From positions 930,001 to 994,000 of the forward strand of contig JADFUC010001453.1 in NCBI GenBank assembly GCA_019722365.1: 64,000 bases of DNA, in the 5' to 3' direction. The number at the start of each line of letters is the position of its first letter. The first letter of the stretch is position 1. Source of the stretch: Lithospermum erythrorhizon. Taxonomy: Eukaryota; Streptophyta; Magnoliopsida; Boraginales; Boraginaceae. A program made the position numbers and the translations under genes. Under the pieces are notes generated by a model. The model was not told where the DNA came from. It saw only the letters and a program-made list of their open reading frames with translations, and ran no database searches. Shown here in pieces: positions 1-13,345 of this stretch.

Positions 1-3000
1 ATTGAAAGGAATCCCGACCAAATGGGTGGTTGACAAGTAGGGTGGTTCAGGGGTGACACATTCCTACACTATATCGGTGTCGATCGAACCGGACCACGTG
101 ACCTATGACCCTTCAACAAGACTAACAACTAAAGTGACTCTTCACAAATACTCTAAAACTCAATTGTCTCAATCTTTGTTTTAACCAATCATCATTCATG
201 TAATAATGTTCGATGTACAAAAGCAGTAAAACTTGGGCAGTACTTAATACTCAAAATAAGCAATAGTTGCTTATCATTTGGGAAATTCTAAAACAACAAG
301 AAACAATGATGTTGCATCATTACTTGTTCCCATTATTGTAGGTTCATAACTAATGCTATCATTTCATCTGTATTTTTACAGACTCTCTAATAGCTTACAA
401 AAACCTGATCAGACAAAACATTCATGACATGATAGTAATAATAATATAAGACAAAGCTAATTAATTTAATAGATACTACTTCTTCAACTCCAAAAAGAAA
501 GAACATTAGAATTTTTCAAGTTAACATGCTAGTATACAAATTCCAGAACGTAAAACACTTCACATTGCATTAGAATTTTTTCAGTTAACACATACTAGTA
601 TACAAATCCAAGTATGAAACATGCTTTTTGTCGTCACGGATTATGTTATAGACATAATTCATAGCCGAAAGAACAAAATAAACATGCTATGCGTTACTAA
701 TTATCAGATACTTTGTGCTTGTTTATCTCGCTGATACTCATACACAACAATAAAGTATGTTAAAGCACGAATACTATTCCATAAATTCATACTTTGATCG
801 CAATTATCAATTTCTAATTCAGGTACATGTTTTGACTCACTGGTGTCAGATAAACAACAATTAAATTCAGAATAAAAGAGAAAAACATCGATGAATTAAA
901 ACCAAAGTGACTTAACTGGGTTGTTGAGCAATGTCTCGCGCCTAGTAACAGCTACAATAACGCTATTCTTACCTGATAGTAACTATTGAAAGCAAACGAA
1001 GCGTGCGCCTCGAGTGTATTAGGATCATAACAGTGGACCTGGCTGAGATCAGGGCATTGATCGGCCTCAGCCACAAGCATAATCCAATGCCAACTGCAGC
1101 TTCTCTTCCCCTGCACCCTCATGTGCCACACACCAGCTCTCCCCGGCTCGGGTATACACCACTATCTCATTGGCCAGGGTCTCAGTCCACCCGGCAGCAT
1201 GTTTCATGTTCAGCGATGTCTGCGCTTCACTTCGAGTTTGTTAGTGGAATATCATAAACTTTTCTTTGGCTCGGGTAAAATAACCCGAAATTTCTTTCGG
1301 ATGTGGGACCGGGTTTCGACACCATTGAACCGCCACCCGAACAAAATAAGCGATTAGATTGCTTTCGGCCTCCAAGGTTACCCCATAAGAACCCTCCGTA
1401 CCAAATTGCCGTATACTTGCGCGTACGATATACTAGCACCGGCTCATTCTCAAAATACATGAGGGCCAGCAGTCTCGTTACAAACGTGTCAGCGTTGTCG
1501 TGCTTCAGCAGCCGACATTACTGGCAAAACCGCGTCAATCTGCGCATCAGGCTGAGCCAGTCGGCAGGATTCTCCTAAACCAAAGCGGTCGAGGGGCCGC
1601 ATCAGATTCCTCCTGCTTGAAAAAAGGGTGAAATGTTCATCCGTACGGCCGTGGACTTCAAAACTCGAGCGATGCTTAAACTAAACGGGTCTAAACGACC
1701 CAGCCGAGGATGGGTACGAGTTCCCCAATGCGCTTAAAGCAACAAGGAGAGAAACATGGTTTCGTCGATAATTAACTCGGCGCATATGGATGTTTCTCAT
1801 TGCAGGTACGAGGTACATAGTGGTTTTACGAGGATCAACAAACACTTCATTTCCGACAACGTGACTGGTGTGTTTGTCGAATTGTAGATGATGCGCTTAC
1901 TTCTTATGCAGTTTACTGGAAATGATTGGTGTTTTTAACATTGTAGAGTTGTTCATTTGGGAGTTCACCTTGGCCCGGGCCACCCGACCCGGATAAGGCC
2001 TTTAGTGAAACATCGTGTCATGCCTTGACTTGTTTATTCCTTGGGATTTTAGGAGGGTTACTACTTTTCTTGCTGATGGGAGGTTGTTTGCTACTCTTCA
2101 TGGGAGTTACTCCTACTTCCCTTCTGCATAAAAAATAAATGTAACACTAGTTAATTTATGTTCATTTTTACATAGTCACAACTATTAGTTTTAAAAAATA
2201 CTGTGTATTAATTTAAGGATGTTAAGTGTAATTAAGATATGTCTGTACCTGTAATGGAGAAGAGGGTGAACATTGCTAAGAATAGAGCTATTTTAGTGGG
2301 GAATGCCATGCTCTGGTTCTTGAAAAAGCAGATCATTTTGGGAGGGAAGGAGAAGGGGGGGTTGAGAGAGGGTGTGTGTGTTTGGGGCAGAGTAATATAC
2401 AGAAGTTTATGGGGATCTATAATTTGGAGAGTGGATCTGTGATCGAGAGTGTAGGAGATACGTTTGTCAGAAAATAGATGACACTTTGTTTTGGTAGCTT
2501 TACAAGGTTAAATTTGTCAGGTGTTCATGCTAAAAATGGTGGTGTTAATTACCAAATCACCTCATTGCAAAAAAATTAATCTGCTAATTATCCAACCGCC
2601 TCGACTTTTTATGCATTGTTGATTACAGTGTCATAAGGTTAAAATAGTGTAAAACTTTAAGTAAATACCATGATTAATTAGGGTGATTTTTATATTTCGA
2701 TATTAATTTTCAATAGTCCAAAATTATAATTTAACAGTAAATTATGAATACATAATTAAATGTACAAAGAAGCGTTCAGACTGTTTCGATAGTCAAATTT
2801 TTTAAATTCAACCAACAAAAAACTTATGAAAATGAGTAGTCTTGGCCATTATCTACAAAAGGTTAATTGATTTTTCTTTTGAATAGTTAAATTATTTAAA
2901 GTCAACTATCCATTTAAAATGTACTAAATCTTTAATTCATTAAATACAAAAGATGTTAATTTTCTTGTTTCAATAAATTCAAAATTATTTAAAAACTCAA

Positions 3001-3619
3001 TCGATAATTAAAATGTGGCTTGCATACCACTTTCATCTGCAAATGTTAGTTTTAACTTTGATAGTTAAAAGTATTCACTTCCATTATAAAAATTCAAAAT
3101 TTATAAATACTAAATATGGCGTCGTTCTAAAAGATAATTTCTTTTTATTAGTCATGATTATTTAAAACTCCACAGCAAAATTGATCATCTGAAAATTTTT
3201 ATTTTAAAATAATAGTTGATTGTTTTATTTTAATATACATTTTCTGATTTGATATAGTTTCACAATCGATATAGCTTTTCCACAATCCTTTAAAATTTAT
3301 CTGATAAGCGAAATTATTAATAACACTCTTTTTTTAAATTTATTATTTCGCATTTATCTTACCATAACACATCTTAATAATTAAATCTTAAATTCAATTT
3401 ATCTACTATAATGGTTTGTTGTAAGATTTTTCATCAGCTTTTATCCCCAATATTAAACTACTTATATTTTTTATTTTATGATTAAATAACTATAATAACT
3501 ATGGATTTATAATTAAATAAGAATAATTAACATAAATAAATTATTTTTGATATTTTAAAATAGGAATTTATATAAATATTGTTAAATAGTTGTAATCTCA
3601 TATTTCTAACTCTTTTTTG
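1..3619. other. Gene-poor flank, nothing recognised
   Basis: No coding exon of a known family was recognised on either strand. The stretch around 1000-1900 is noticeably richer in C, G and CpG than its surroundings and has several short overlapping open frames (about 80-90 codons), none resembling a protein I know. It could be an old transposon body. From 2450 to 3600 the sequence is very AT-rich with no open frame of note. Confidence 0.5.
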
Positions 3620-3819
3620 TGTAACAACTCAGTTCGAAAGAGACTTTTAAACATTTCACTTGCTTTTATGGGTGGGTTCAATTAAATTTGTGCGTTTGTT
3701 TTACTTACGTTTTGGTTTTTCAGGGCTTTAGTTCACCCCAGTTATATATTATAAAGTTTCTGAAAATATTAAAATGGTAACACGATACTTCTCGAGGCGT
3801 CACAGACTCTTGGAGCCAA

Positions 3820-3838
3820 TGTGTGTGTGTGTGTGTGA
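3820..3838. repeat. (TG)n microsatellite
   Basis: About nine uninterrupted TG dinucleotides lie inside the 5S-bearing repeat, upstream of the 5S-like part. Confidence 0.95.
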
Positions 3839-3904
3839 TATGTTTGAAATATAGTTGGTTGATACTAAAAGCCTCGACAGAGATCATCTGCTTTTGGGCT
3901 GTCA

Positions 3905-3971
3905 TAAAGCTCCGATGTTAGCGTCTTGTTTGGTGTAGTCTAGGATGGGTGGCCACATTGGGAGTTTCTCC
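3905..3971 (+). pseudogene. 5S rRNA-derived fragment (3' half)
   Basis: Read against the plant 5S rRNA from memory, the block matches in order: CTCCG, GTTA, CGT, then GTAGT-CTAGGATGGGTG (one base missing, otherwise identical), CC, then TGGGAGT. This includes the position of the internal control C box. The 5' half (about 3858-3890) is only loosely recognisable and an insertion of about 15 bases seems to separate the halves, so this is not a working 5S gene. It most likely sits in a Cassandra-type LTR. Confidence 0.7.
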
Positions 3972-4080
3972 AATTGACAGTGAGTGAGAAAAAAACGTCT
4001 TTAAAATCTTGGTGGTTTGTGGTAGTCATCAGATATCTTAACAGCCGTCTGTGCCCAGGGAGTGGGGGAGCACAGCTACA

Positions 4081-7000
4081 AAAATATTGTAAAAATATAT
4101 CTAATACTAATCACAATAATAAATTAAGACTAGTTAATAGTCAAGAATTGATACATAAAAACAAAATTAATAATTAAAATGAATTTTAGATTAAAAAAAA
4201 AAGAGTATGAGGAACAGGGGGTGCAGTGCGGACCATAATTTAACAGCGGAATCAATTTTTTGTGTGGAAAGACTATTTTACCTCACCTTACATTACAGCA
4301 ATACTCCATATTGATCTTTTGTGTTTTTCACATAAGGACCTAGATCAGTGACTTGTTTCTATAAGGTTGCTAAGATGTCTCACTTTTTAATTTGCCAATT
4401 GGCAACACCACTTTCTATCCAAGGTTGCATATGCTCATTTACATACGAAGTTCGCGTGCTGAATAGGCGCAGGAGAGGCGAGGCATTGGATTCCAAAAAG
4501 GTTCAGGTTATCTTGGCAAAAGTCAGAGCATAATGGCATGTATTTTGCTTTTGAGTGTCTTTATCACTAATTGTGGGAATAGATGTAAATATCTGTTTTC
4601 AAAGAATCGCCGATTATTTTTGTCATAATTGTTAAGTTAGTTAGCGAATGGAATAGAACAGTTTGGGACCTAACCGGTTCGTTTCGAAAATGAACTTTGT
4701 ATTGAAATAAATCTAGTTCACGATTGAAGGTAAATTGAATTTAAGTCTAAGTTTAGCAATTGAATAAACAACCGATTAACTAATGGATTAATAACAACTT
4801 AAATTGGGGACTTGTTTCACCGGTTGTTTGGTATAAGTTTGTAAAGTGGATAAAATAACTCAATTAAGCGAGCAATTGGTGAAGATCGCATCAAATTGGA
4901 ATTTAGGACTAATGAATCAATTTGGATAATGAATCGTAACCGGTTCGAATTATAAAATCAAACGAATTTCGACCAATTTTGTAAATCGATTAAACGGGTA
5001 CTGGTTTTGTCAATACCAATTGTTGGGCTTTTATTGAAAGGTCCATTAAAGGTCCCAGCCTCAAGGCATATATTCCTTTAGCCCAAAAAGGTGAAAAGTC
5101 GTTTTCCTATAAATGTGTGAATTTTAAAAGTATTTCAAAAAAATCAAGTTCTGCTAAGAAGCAAATTTTAATGTGATTCAATCAAGTTGATGATTTGGCA
5201 CCGATACTACTAAATAATTACAATTGTTTTATTGATGATTATAGCTGTTGAAAACCAATTTGATTTCGCCCATCAACAAAAAAGAGTTGAACGTAAAGAT
5301 AGTAATGAATGGAAAAGCATTAAACATGGAGGCCCACATTGCATGAATATACTTTTAGAGGTGTGAATAAAGTTAGCTATCTTTTTGTATTTTATTATTA
5401 ATTTTAATATAGAATTACAAATTTTATCAAATTTAAATTCGATAACTAACAAACTACCCACTGAGAAAGATAAATAAAATAACAAAGAAACAAATTATAA
5501 TTGTAAATAAACGAAAAAAAGAAAAAAGCAAACAATATAATTAATATGAAGTAAATAATTGAAATGACAAGGGAAATAAATGGTACCGTGATTTTAAGCG
5601 ACTTCGATTCTGTGACAAGGCAGAACTTCGAGTTTAGAGTAACGATAATATATGAATGGAAGAAAACTCTAAGGTTATTACAAGCGATCAACTCCAAAAT
5701 GACATTGTCTAACTTCATGTAATCATAACACAGAAAGCCAAAATCCATTTTTAAATTTATTATCTTAATATAAGATTAAAATAAAAGCAAGCTTAACATG
5801 AGTTCATCTAAAATAAATCTAATAAGAATTTTAATGTAACAGCTGAAACTCTATCAATCAATTAGTAGTATACTTTCGGAGTGCCTTTATGCTTCATAGA
5901 AATATAGGAAAAAGTTATTGAAAACCGTGCAAAAGTATTGAAGAGGTATGTTAAAAGTTGTTTTGAATTAAAACTTTTATAGGACATGAAAGTGTAATTG
6001 GAACATTAAAATTTCCATGTCATAGCTGGGTTCAAACCCGAAGTAGGACTTGTTTGGGACTTGGTCTGCTTGTCGAAAAAGCGGGCTTGGACTTGTTTAG
6101 GGCTTGCTCAGAGTCCCAAGCATATCCCAAAAGTCTTGACCAAGCAATGAAACTTCAGGGGCGTGTTAGTGACTTGCCAAACTCACTGCTTGTGTCCCGA
6201 TAAGCTGGTTTTAGGCCAAAATAAAAGAAGGACTTGGTTTGGTTTGATTTTCCAATGCTTTCCTGTTTTAAGTTCCATTTTTTAGTGACAAAGTATGCTG
6301 CTGGAACTTAAAATGGTTTTTAATTCGAATTAAACTTAGAACCAAACTCTGCCAATTCAACCAATTATTATCTTTAAAAGAGCGTGCGGTGTTAAAAACA
6401 TTGCAAAGCATTGCTCTTAATTATTCAGTTAGATTAGATAGAATTTCTTAAAAATATCTAACTCGTTAAGACTAAATCTTCGAGAAGCCAGGATCTTAGG
6501 AATGACTTGAAATATATACCTCTATGTATGAAATAGTCAACAAATAAACTCGTTAATATTAAATAATTTGTTATCATCCAAATAAAAGTTGATGATCTTT
6601 CGATCCTTCAATTTCCCAAATGCAATTAAAGTTTTGTTAAAGTGTTAAATGGGCGATGTTTTCATGCTCCTTATGTGTTGATTATTGAATTCAGTACAAA
6701 CTACAAACTAATTTTACAAATAAATCTCTTTATTCCTCAAAAATTAAACATACCAACACCTCAATAAATTACTAAAATCTTGTTTCCTTAGGTGATCCCA
6801 GATAAAATTTGAATAAAATTCTCTATTAATAATTTATTATTATCTCTTCTAGATCAATTATATTTGGTTTTGATTTAATATCTATTTTAATCATTTATTT
6901 ATGGTCATTAGGAAAAAATTGAAGTACAGGCAAATAAATTTTGACATCACAAAGAATCAAATTTAACACTGAATATGGTTCAATGGACCATGTTTCCGTC

Positions 7001-8337
7001 TGAGATGGTTAATGGCGGATAGGACAATTTTAAATTATTCCATCTACTATGTGGTCTGAACCTATCGAGCAAGAATTTTTCTTATCTTAGGCCCGTTATA
7101 GTAATGAACACCGACGTTCATGGTAGTCAATTATCCTATCACTAGGTCATCAATTTCATATTTAAGCACTTACTAGCAATTTATACGTCAAATCCCATGG
7201 TCGCTTTCACGACTTTACAAAGACCTACTGTGTTTCAGTATTCACTTTGGTCGTGGATTAACGAAGTTAGAATTACATAGATATAACGCAGTCCTTCCAA
7301 GGAAACGGTAGACTAGGACTCGGCCCATTATTAACATAAGCGAGCCCAAAGTCAAATCGGACTCGGGTCCGTTTTCTTCTTTAGGCGGGTTTGTTAAAGG
7401 AGAAGCTTCTTAAAGTGTGAATTTGCATTGCCAGATTTAGGTTTTATCGGTCAATCGAGGTCAGCTCGTTTAATTGGCCCAGATGCTAGGGGAAGAGAGG
7501 GTGCGTCAAATTGGTCTCAGTGGTTTAGAGATGTCGGCTTATAGCAGCAATTGAGACAAAAATATTTTATGTTATTAAAGAAATTGCCTAATAATGCTTA
7601 CTACAATACTCCGTAGATGACAACTATTTCATCGTTTACTTTTTTAATTCTTTCACTTCAGATTTAATTATTATTGACGTTTTGAGATTGCGATATTAAA
7701 AGAACTTGATTACAATTGCATTCGGTACTTAAATATCAGTGATATATTGAATTTATTTTAAAATATTTTCATAATATTTTTTGTAATTTTCTGTATACTA
7801 AGATAAATTGATAGATTAAAGTTATGTCTAGAAAGAGTAAAAAAAGTCCCAGATTAATTTAAAATTAATGTGACATTTTAAGTCTGTTGAAAATGTCGCT
7901 TTGGATTTTAAAATACAAGCATACAATTTCTTCTATGTCATGCTTAAAAATAATTACTAAACAAAATCTTAGTATCAAAAATTGGATTTGAACTCATAAC
8001 TTCTCCCAAATTAGAAAATGGAGGCCTATTTACAGGTTCTTTATGATCTGTTTGAGTTGAGGTGTTGGATTGTTTGAGTTAATGTCTAGTTTAAATGGTT
8101 TCACCGTTAAAAGCTGTTTTAATTGCTTCAAAATTGGGATGTAATGTGATTAATGATATTTTAAGTATATTTCTTCGTTCATCTTGATATGTTACTTTAA
8201 AAATTCAACTAGATTCTTCCCCATTCTGTTAAGTTAATTTTTAGAGATTTTGAGTGCTAAATTAGTAGTCAGATTGACAGAAATCGTAGTTATTTAAACC
8301 AAAGCCCTTAACATCTGTTGTCAATCCCAGCAAATAA
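4081..8337. other. Intergenic, AT-rich, no gene seen
   Basis: No recognisable coding exon. Open frames such as those at 5273-5748 (minus) are AT-driven, hydrophobic and low in complexity. 4650-5050 repeats ACCGGTT and TTCG-rich words. 6030-6240 is rich in GGACTTG/GCTTG words, like 45240-46100 below. Both look like old repeat sequence but could not be assigned. Confidence 0.5.
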
Positions 8338-8412
8338 AGCCTTGCAAAACCCCATTTTACTAGTAGGCCAACAGGCAGACATTGGCTAAAGGGAATCAAT
8401 CAAACATTTGTT

Positions 8413-11400
8413 GTGGTTATTAATCATAGATCAAAAGCATGGGATATTCCTCGACTATTGAGGAAACAATTGCTAAACAGTCATGCTCAGCAGCCACATT
8501 GTCCCTTCACTCATCCTCCGGCCCATGAGCGCCAGCCAAACCGCCTCATCCTCGAACGTAAAGCTCCATTTTTATGCTTCACATTATTAATTTAGGATGT
8601 TGCCAAAATTATATCAGATGCTAGTATTTTCTAATGTACTTTATTGTTGTAACGTGATAATTTCGATTCAAATAAATGTTACCTGTGTCAATTAATAAGT
8701 ATGTTAATTTTCACCATACAAAATCAGACTAGACAATTTTATTGGATTCAAGTCATGCTATTTGGTGCGGTTTCGGTTTTTCTCGCTTCAGTTTTTTCAC
8801 TCGATATCGGGGTCGAATTTTTAAATTTAAAATTCAATTGTTTTTATGTATGTGGTATAATATTGGGTGAAGAATATATCAAATGCTTTTTAATGCACTT
8901 TATCATTAATATGACAATTTTGATTTAGTTTAAAGTTATGCGTGTTAGTTAATATTGCAAAGTTATTACTTTTGACCAATGAAAATCGAAATAGAGAATC
9001 TTGACAGCACGGATTATAATATTTGGTCGTATTTTCATGTACTTTACTATTGAGTATTAATACGATAATTTTGATTCAAATGGATGTTATGTGTATCAAC
9101 TAAAACGGAGACAATATTTTGGGATGGAGGGAGTAATATAATTCTTGAATGTAGAAGATCTAGTTAGTATTTTTTGGTATTGTTTTTATGTGTTTGCAGG
9201 TCTATTGGATAAATGGAACACTGGTCCGCACCTAACCGGGTATGTAGACTTGGCTGAATCAATCAAAGAGAACCACCCTAAACATGGACATTCATATCCT
9301 TGGTCATCGTGGTATAATTGCCCTCCTCCTCCTTTACAATCTTTGAGGGTACAATTAGAACAATGCCTTGAATCAATGGCGAAAAAGGGCATCAATTTAG
9401 GGCTTATAAGTTCGCATCAAATTTTCAAAACACTTAACAAATGGCATGGAATATCTACCGCTCTCAAGCAAATTTTAGAGAAAGACAATGTAAGTGGAGC
9501 AATTACGACTAGTAGAGGGAAAGATTTGAGTTTGTGGGACAGGGCAGTTTCGAAGTTGTCAGTTCGGTGTGATTTGGAGGAGAGTGTTGGAAAGAGGGTT
9601 GTCAGTCTGGAAGAAGCCTCGTATTATAAGGAGGCCGTGGCTGCGTTGGAGTTGGCTAAGGAGGTGATCTCATTGCAGCAAATGAAGAGAGGTAATGCTA
9701 TAAAGGAGTTGAATAGGACTGGTGGGTTTTCGCGGACCTTGGCTCATTCTGCCACAGATTGGCCTTTATTGTTGTTGGAGCTCTTGTCTGCTGCTGCTGA
9801 AATTGATTATTTTCAGGTACATATAAATTCTTGTTTGGCATATAAAATAAATTATTTGAACGTTTGATTCTCTTTGGTTTTCCATTTGTTTGGATAAGAT
9901 ATCTGATTTGTACTGTATTATGTTTTCTTCTAAAGGTTTTAGGATTTATTGGTTATGTCATAATTAATGTTTTATTGTATAATTAATTGTCTTTTCCTTT
10001 TCAATTTACAATTGACTAGCCAAAGCTGGTGATCAACAACATTGAAGTTCTAAAACATGCAGTTCTGTCAGATGATACTTCAGTGTGTGGATCATTGTAT
10101 CATGACAGTCTGATATGGAGAATTATAGCTTTAGGAGCGAATGAGAGATGCCTTCCTGTTTTTCTGGTCACATCAGATGGGTAATGCTTCTTTTTGTCCT
10201 CTCTTCTGAAATGTAAACTAATAGTATAGTTGAATTTTAAATTTCAGAACTTGCATTATCTTCTTATTGTGGTGCATTTGTTTGTTTGTTGCATAAATAT
10301 CATGCCTATGATTTTCTTCTAGTGTAGAACTGTAGATTGATCCTTATTTTGCTCATTTGCATAACTATCTTCGAATTTCGTTCCAGAAAATCTAACAAGT
10401 GATATGGGTTTCTCCAGTTATTATTCGTACAGAGCTTATATGGATTTCGGCTTCCCAGACATTTTTATCTCTCGTGAGGTAGCTGATCTTATTTTATTTG
10501 CATATGTTTCTCAGATTTACATATGACTATTTGAAATGTGAGCCGATGTTTCTTACCCTTGGCGTGTCCTTTAGCAATTGTCATTGGCATACCTAAAAAG
10601 TTGTCCAGTAACGTGGGTCTTAGATTATTGTTGCTACATATCTCCTTTGCTTCACAGAACTCTCTTGCCTGCACTCCTGCAAGAAGGCATCGAATGAATT
10701 TAAATATGAGTAATGGGGTCATTCGAGAATGAGAATAAAAGAATGGTTGGACTTCGTATGAGCTTTGTGGCAATACATGGATCTGAATCATCCTGATCTA
10801 TCAAATGCGTGCACTTCCCTATTCTTGTTAATTTTCATTGTTGATGCTATAGGTTAGAAAGTGCAATGGGATGGTCCAATAACTTGAATAGCCTTTAAAT
10901 GAATTTATTCGTCGAAACTGATAGTTTTTTCACTACAGTGGGGGTGCTTTTTCTGTTTTATCTGTGTATGTTGAAATCATGTGCTAAACGTCTAAAAATC
11001 TGGAACCCGAGTTATCATATTCTTCGAACTGTAGATGTTTGGGTGGTCTCCAGCAGAAGCGAAACTGCATATGGTTGGTGACTATTTTACTTCCTCTGAG
11101 GTAGGATCATGTTATTTGTTTGATCATCAAATTACTTTTCTCTATGTTACTCGTTCTATTACACGAAATGGATTTGCATGCATTTCCATTTAAAATCGTT
11201 GATTAATTATGCTCACTACACTGCAGTGGAGTGTGCTTGTAGACGTGCTCGGGCCAAATTCACGACATCTTTTTGAGGTTTTTGCTCTGAAGCTAAGTAA
11301 TCATTTCCAAAAGTAAGGGGATGATCAGTTTAGTGTGAAATGATGGAACTTCTAGCTCACTGACTTGCTTTTAGCATTTGATTCCTGGCTATATTTACAA

Positions 11401-13261
11401 AGAACAGTAGTTGAAGTTCAGTTTAAGGTTTGATATCAAAATTCAGATTTTTCCAGACAATCTTTGATAATAAGACTTTGAAGCGATTTAAAAGATTATG
11501 CATACCAAGAAATTTGGAGTCCAGTTAGCTTTATCAAGGAAAGAAGGCAGGTTTTTGGTAGGTTGGAGAGAAAGAACGAAACTGATTTATTTAAGGTTAA
11601 AGAGGCTGGTGACTCCCCAGCCAAGATTAGATATATACCTTTTTACTCCAATTCTTTTGACATTAGGAATATGTCTCTGGTAGTTTAAAATTTTGAGTTA
11701 CCTTTTCACTTATTTTTCGACATACTGTAGAGTCATGGATGAGAAGGGTGGTACTTTTGAGGACATTTTGGATGCATACTTGGCATATTTACAAGTAAGC
11801 TGAATTATTGTCAGTAATTGCAAATTTTATGGAGTTGTTCGATTTGTGGTCACATATTTTGCAGCCTGAAATTATTATCTAACCGTTAAGATTTGTCCCT
11901 CTTTCCTCGATTGAAGTGTACATGCCATCTCATATAGTGCAAGATACATGAGTCTATTGTTCCATCATTAAAATTAGCATATCTTCTCACACTGCTGATT
12001 TGCCCTGCAAATTCAGGTGACTGTGGTTAATCCTGCTATGGATAGAGCATTGTCAGTGTTGCAAAAATTTGCTATGGATGCACATAGAGGAAAGATTTCA
12101 AAAGACAAATTGCGTTTTGGTGCCCCTTGGAGGCATCCTCCACGGACAGACGACCCTGGTGTGTGTCATGAGTGGGCCAAGATTCAGCTCATGGACTTTA
12201 TCCAGTCATTGTCCAATACAGAATTTGGGGTACACTGTTCTTCACATGTTTATTGTTTATTTTCTTCGGAAAATTCCTGAATGATATGATAGAGCTCAAG
12301 TTAACATTGTATTGACTAAATAGTAACTGTAATCTGTCTCCTCTTATTCCTGTAATCATGTATCTGCAATACCTATTCAATTGAGTTTTCTGAAAATTAA
12401 AGGAACAATATTAACGTCTTAGCATATTCAATCTCCTTAAATAACCTCTAAGGTGAAATTTTAGTACCAATGTGAATGGTTTTAGTTCTTAATTTATTCA
12501 CACTCCCTTTACATAATCATTTGATAAACTATAATCTCGCAAATATTTAAGTCTTTTAGATGTTTTGGTACAGGTCAATTATCTAGCTGACTGTAGTCTT
12601 GAGATCTTTGATGATCCTTCGATGCTTGCAATGTTAGAGGTACTATTTTTACGTTTCGCTGTCGTATTGTGGTCGAACTGCTCATGATACTATTACTTTC
12701 CTTTTTTATTTATGGTTTTCGCTAATTTGCTGTGTTTTGGGGGTCCTTAGATATTTATTTTGTCATGAAACTGATGCACCCAGTAGCTTACTCTTTTTCT
12801 GCTTGTTTGGCTGGAATCCATATAAGTGCTTGTAACCTCCAGTCTGTAGATAGGAACTTTACACTTTTGACAGAGTTCTGACATGGTTATCTTGTTGATA
12901 CTAGTAATACTTTCTTATACAAAGAAGAATATTCTCCCGTTCCATTTTGTGGGTGATTTTAGGTCATGGTCTTAATCTGCATCTCTTTCCTAGGTTGGCT
13001 TGCTGTATGCCCAAAGAGATCCCTCATTTATTCGGCCTCTATCAAGGGGCATTCAGAGATGTCTTGTGCGCTGGTAAGATGGAAGGTTTTCTTGATTTTT
13101 ATAATTGAAGTTCCAACAAGTGCCCTAACTTATGGATTAACAGGCTTGTCCAGGAGCGAGTAAATATGAGTTATATTGGAAAGCTTCAGTTTCTATGGCA
13201 GAGAGTCATACGGGGCCGCAGCTATCGTCATCTGATGTTACAAGAAGGATACAACAAATGA
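8413..13261 (+). CDS. Conserved plant protein of unknown function, probably mitochondrial
   Basis: Eleven exons join in one frame: 8413-8557 (tentative first), 9200-9816, 10020-10180, 10418-10478, 11035-11100, 11227-11312, 11731-11794, 12017-12229, 12574-12639, 12994-13073, 13144-13261. All have GT donors and AG acceptors with matching phases, giving about 558 residues. I recognise a protein conserved in plants from its exon pattern and blocks such as DFGFPDIFISRE, VNYLADCSLEIFDDP and the C-terminal RGRSYRHLML. I do not know a function and see no Walker A motif. The first exon is Arg-rich with few acidic residues (RLLRKQLLNS...), as in a mitochondrial presequence. It has no in-frame ATG: the frame is open back to 8338, so the true start lies in an upstream exon or has been lost. 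Stop TGA is at 13259. Exons 2-11 are solid; exon 1 is inference, supported by a GTAAAG donor whose phase fits. Confidence 0.75.
8612..9105 (+). repeat. Three diverged copies of an ~85 bp repeat in intron 1
   Basis: Blocks at about 8612-8700, 8876-8958 and 9018-9105 share the order TATTTTC..ATGTACTTTAT, GATAATTT.GATTCAAAT, GTTA..TGTGT.AA. The first and third are most alike; the middle one is more diverged. All lie in the tentative first intron just before a Stowaway-like terminus, so they may be MITE-derived. Confidence 0.7.
9114..9135. mobile_element. Stowaway-like MITE terminus
   Basis: TTTTGGGATGGAGGGAG followed by TA is the classic 3' end of a plant Stowaway (Tc1/mariner) MITE with its TA target. 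No matching 5' terminus (CTCCCTCC...) was found in the preceding 700 bases, so only one end remains or the other has diverged. It lies 65 bases before exon 2 of the surrounding gene. Confidence 0.6.
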
Positions 13262-13266
13262 TTTCT

Positions 13267-13345
13267 GTAATACTACACTAGTATGAAAGGGTAAACAATT
13301 AGAAGGTGAAAATTCCTAATACTACACTAGTATGGAAGGGTAAAT
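13267..13345 (+). repeat. Direct repeat in 3' UTR
   Basis: A 28-base block TAATACTACACTAGTATG-AAGGGTAAA occurs at 13267-13294 and again at 13318-13345, with one mismatch, 51 bases apart. It starts six bases after the stop codon of the upstream gene, so it lies in the 3' UTR. Confidence 0.9.

Larger units (their letters stand above)
3620..4080 (+). mobile_element. Cassandra-like LTR remnant carrying 5S rRNA sequence
   Basis: The stretch begins TGTAACAAC and ends AGCTACA, so it has the TGTA...TACA ends typical of Cassandra, a miniature terminal-repeat retrotransposon (TRIM) whose LTR contains a 5S rRNA gene segment. Inside it, 3905-3971 closely follows the 3' half of plant 5S rRNA. I did not find a second copy of the repeat nearby or a matching target duplication, so it may be a solo or decayed LTR. 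The ends are inferred from the TG/CA rule and from the position of the 5S part; the 5S resemblance itself is seen directly. Confidence 0.5.

Noticed and set aside
1003..1578. Overlapping open frames of 78-91 codons in a GC-rich stretch
   Set aside because: Several frames are open at once on both strands, none shows a domain or splice support.
5446..5748. 100-codon minus open frame
   Set aside because: AT-driven, Phe/Ile/Tyr-rich, no domain.
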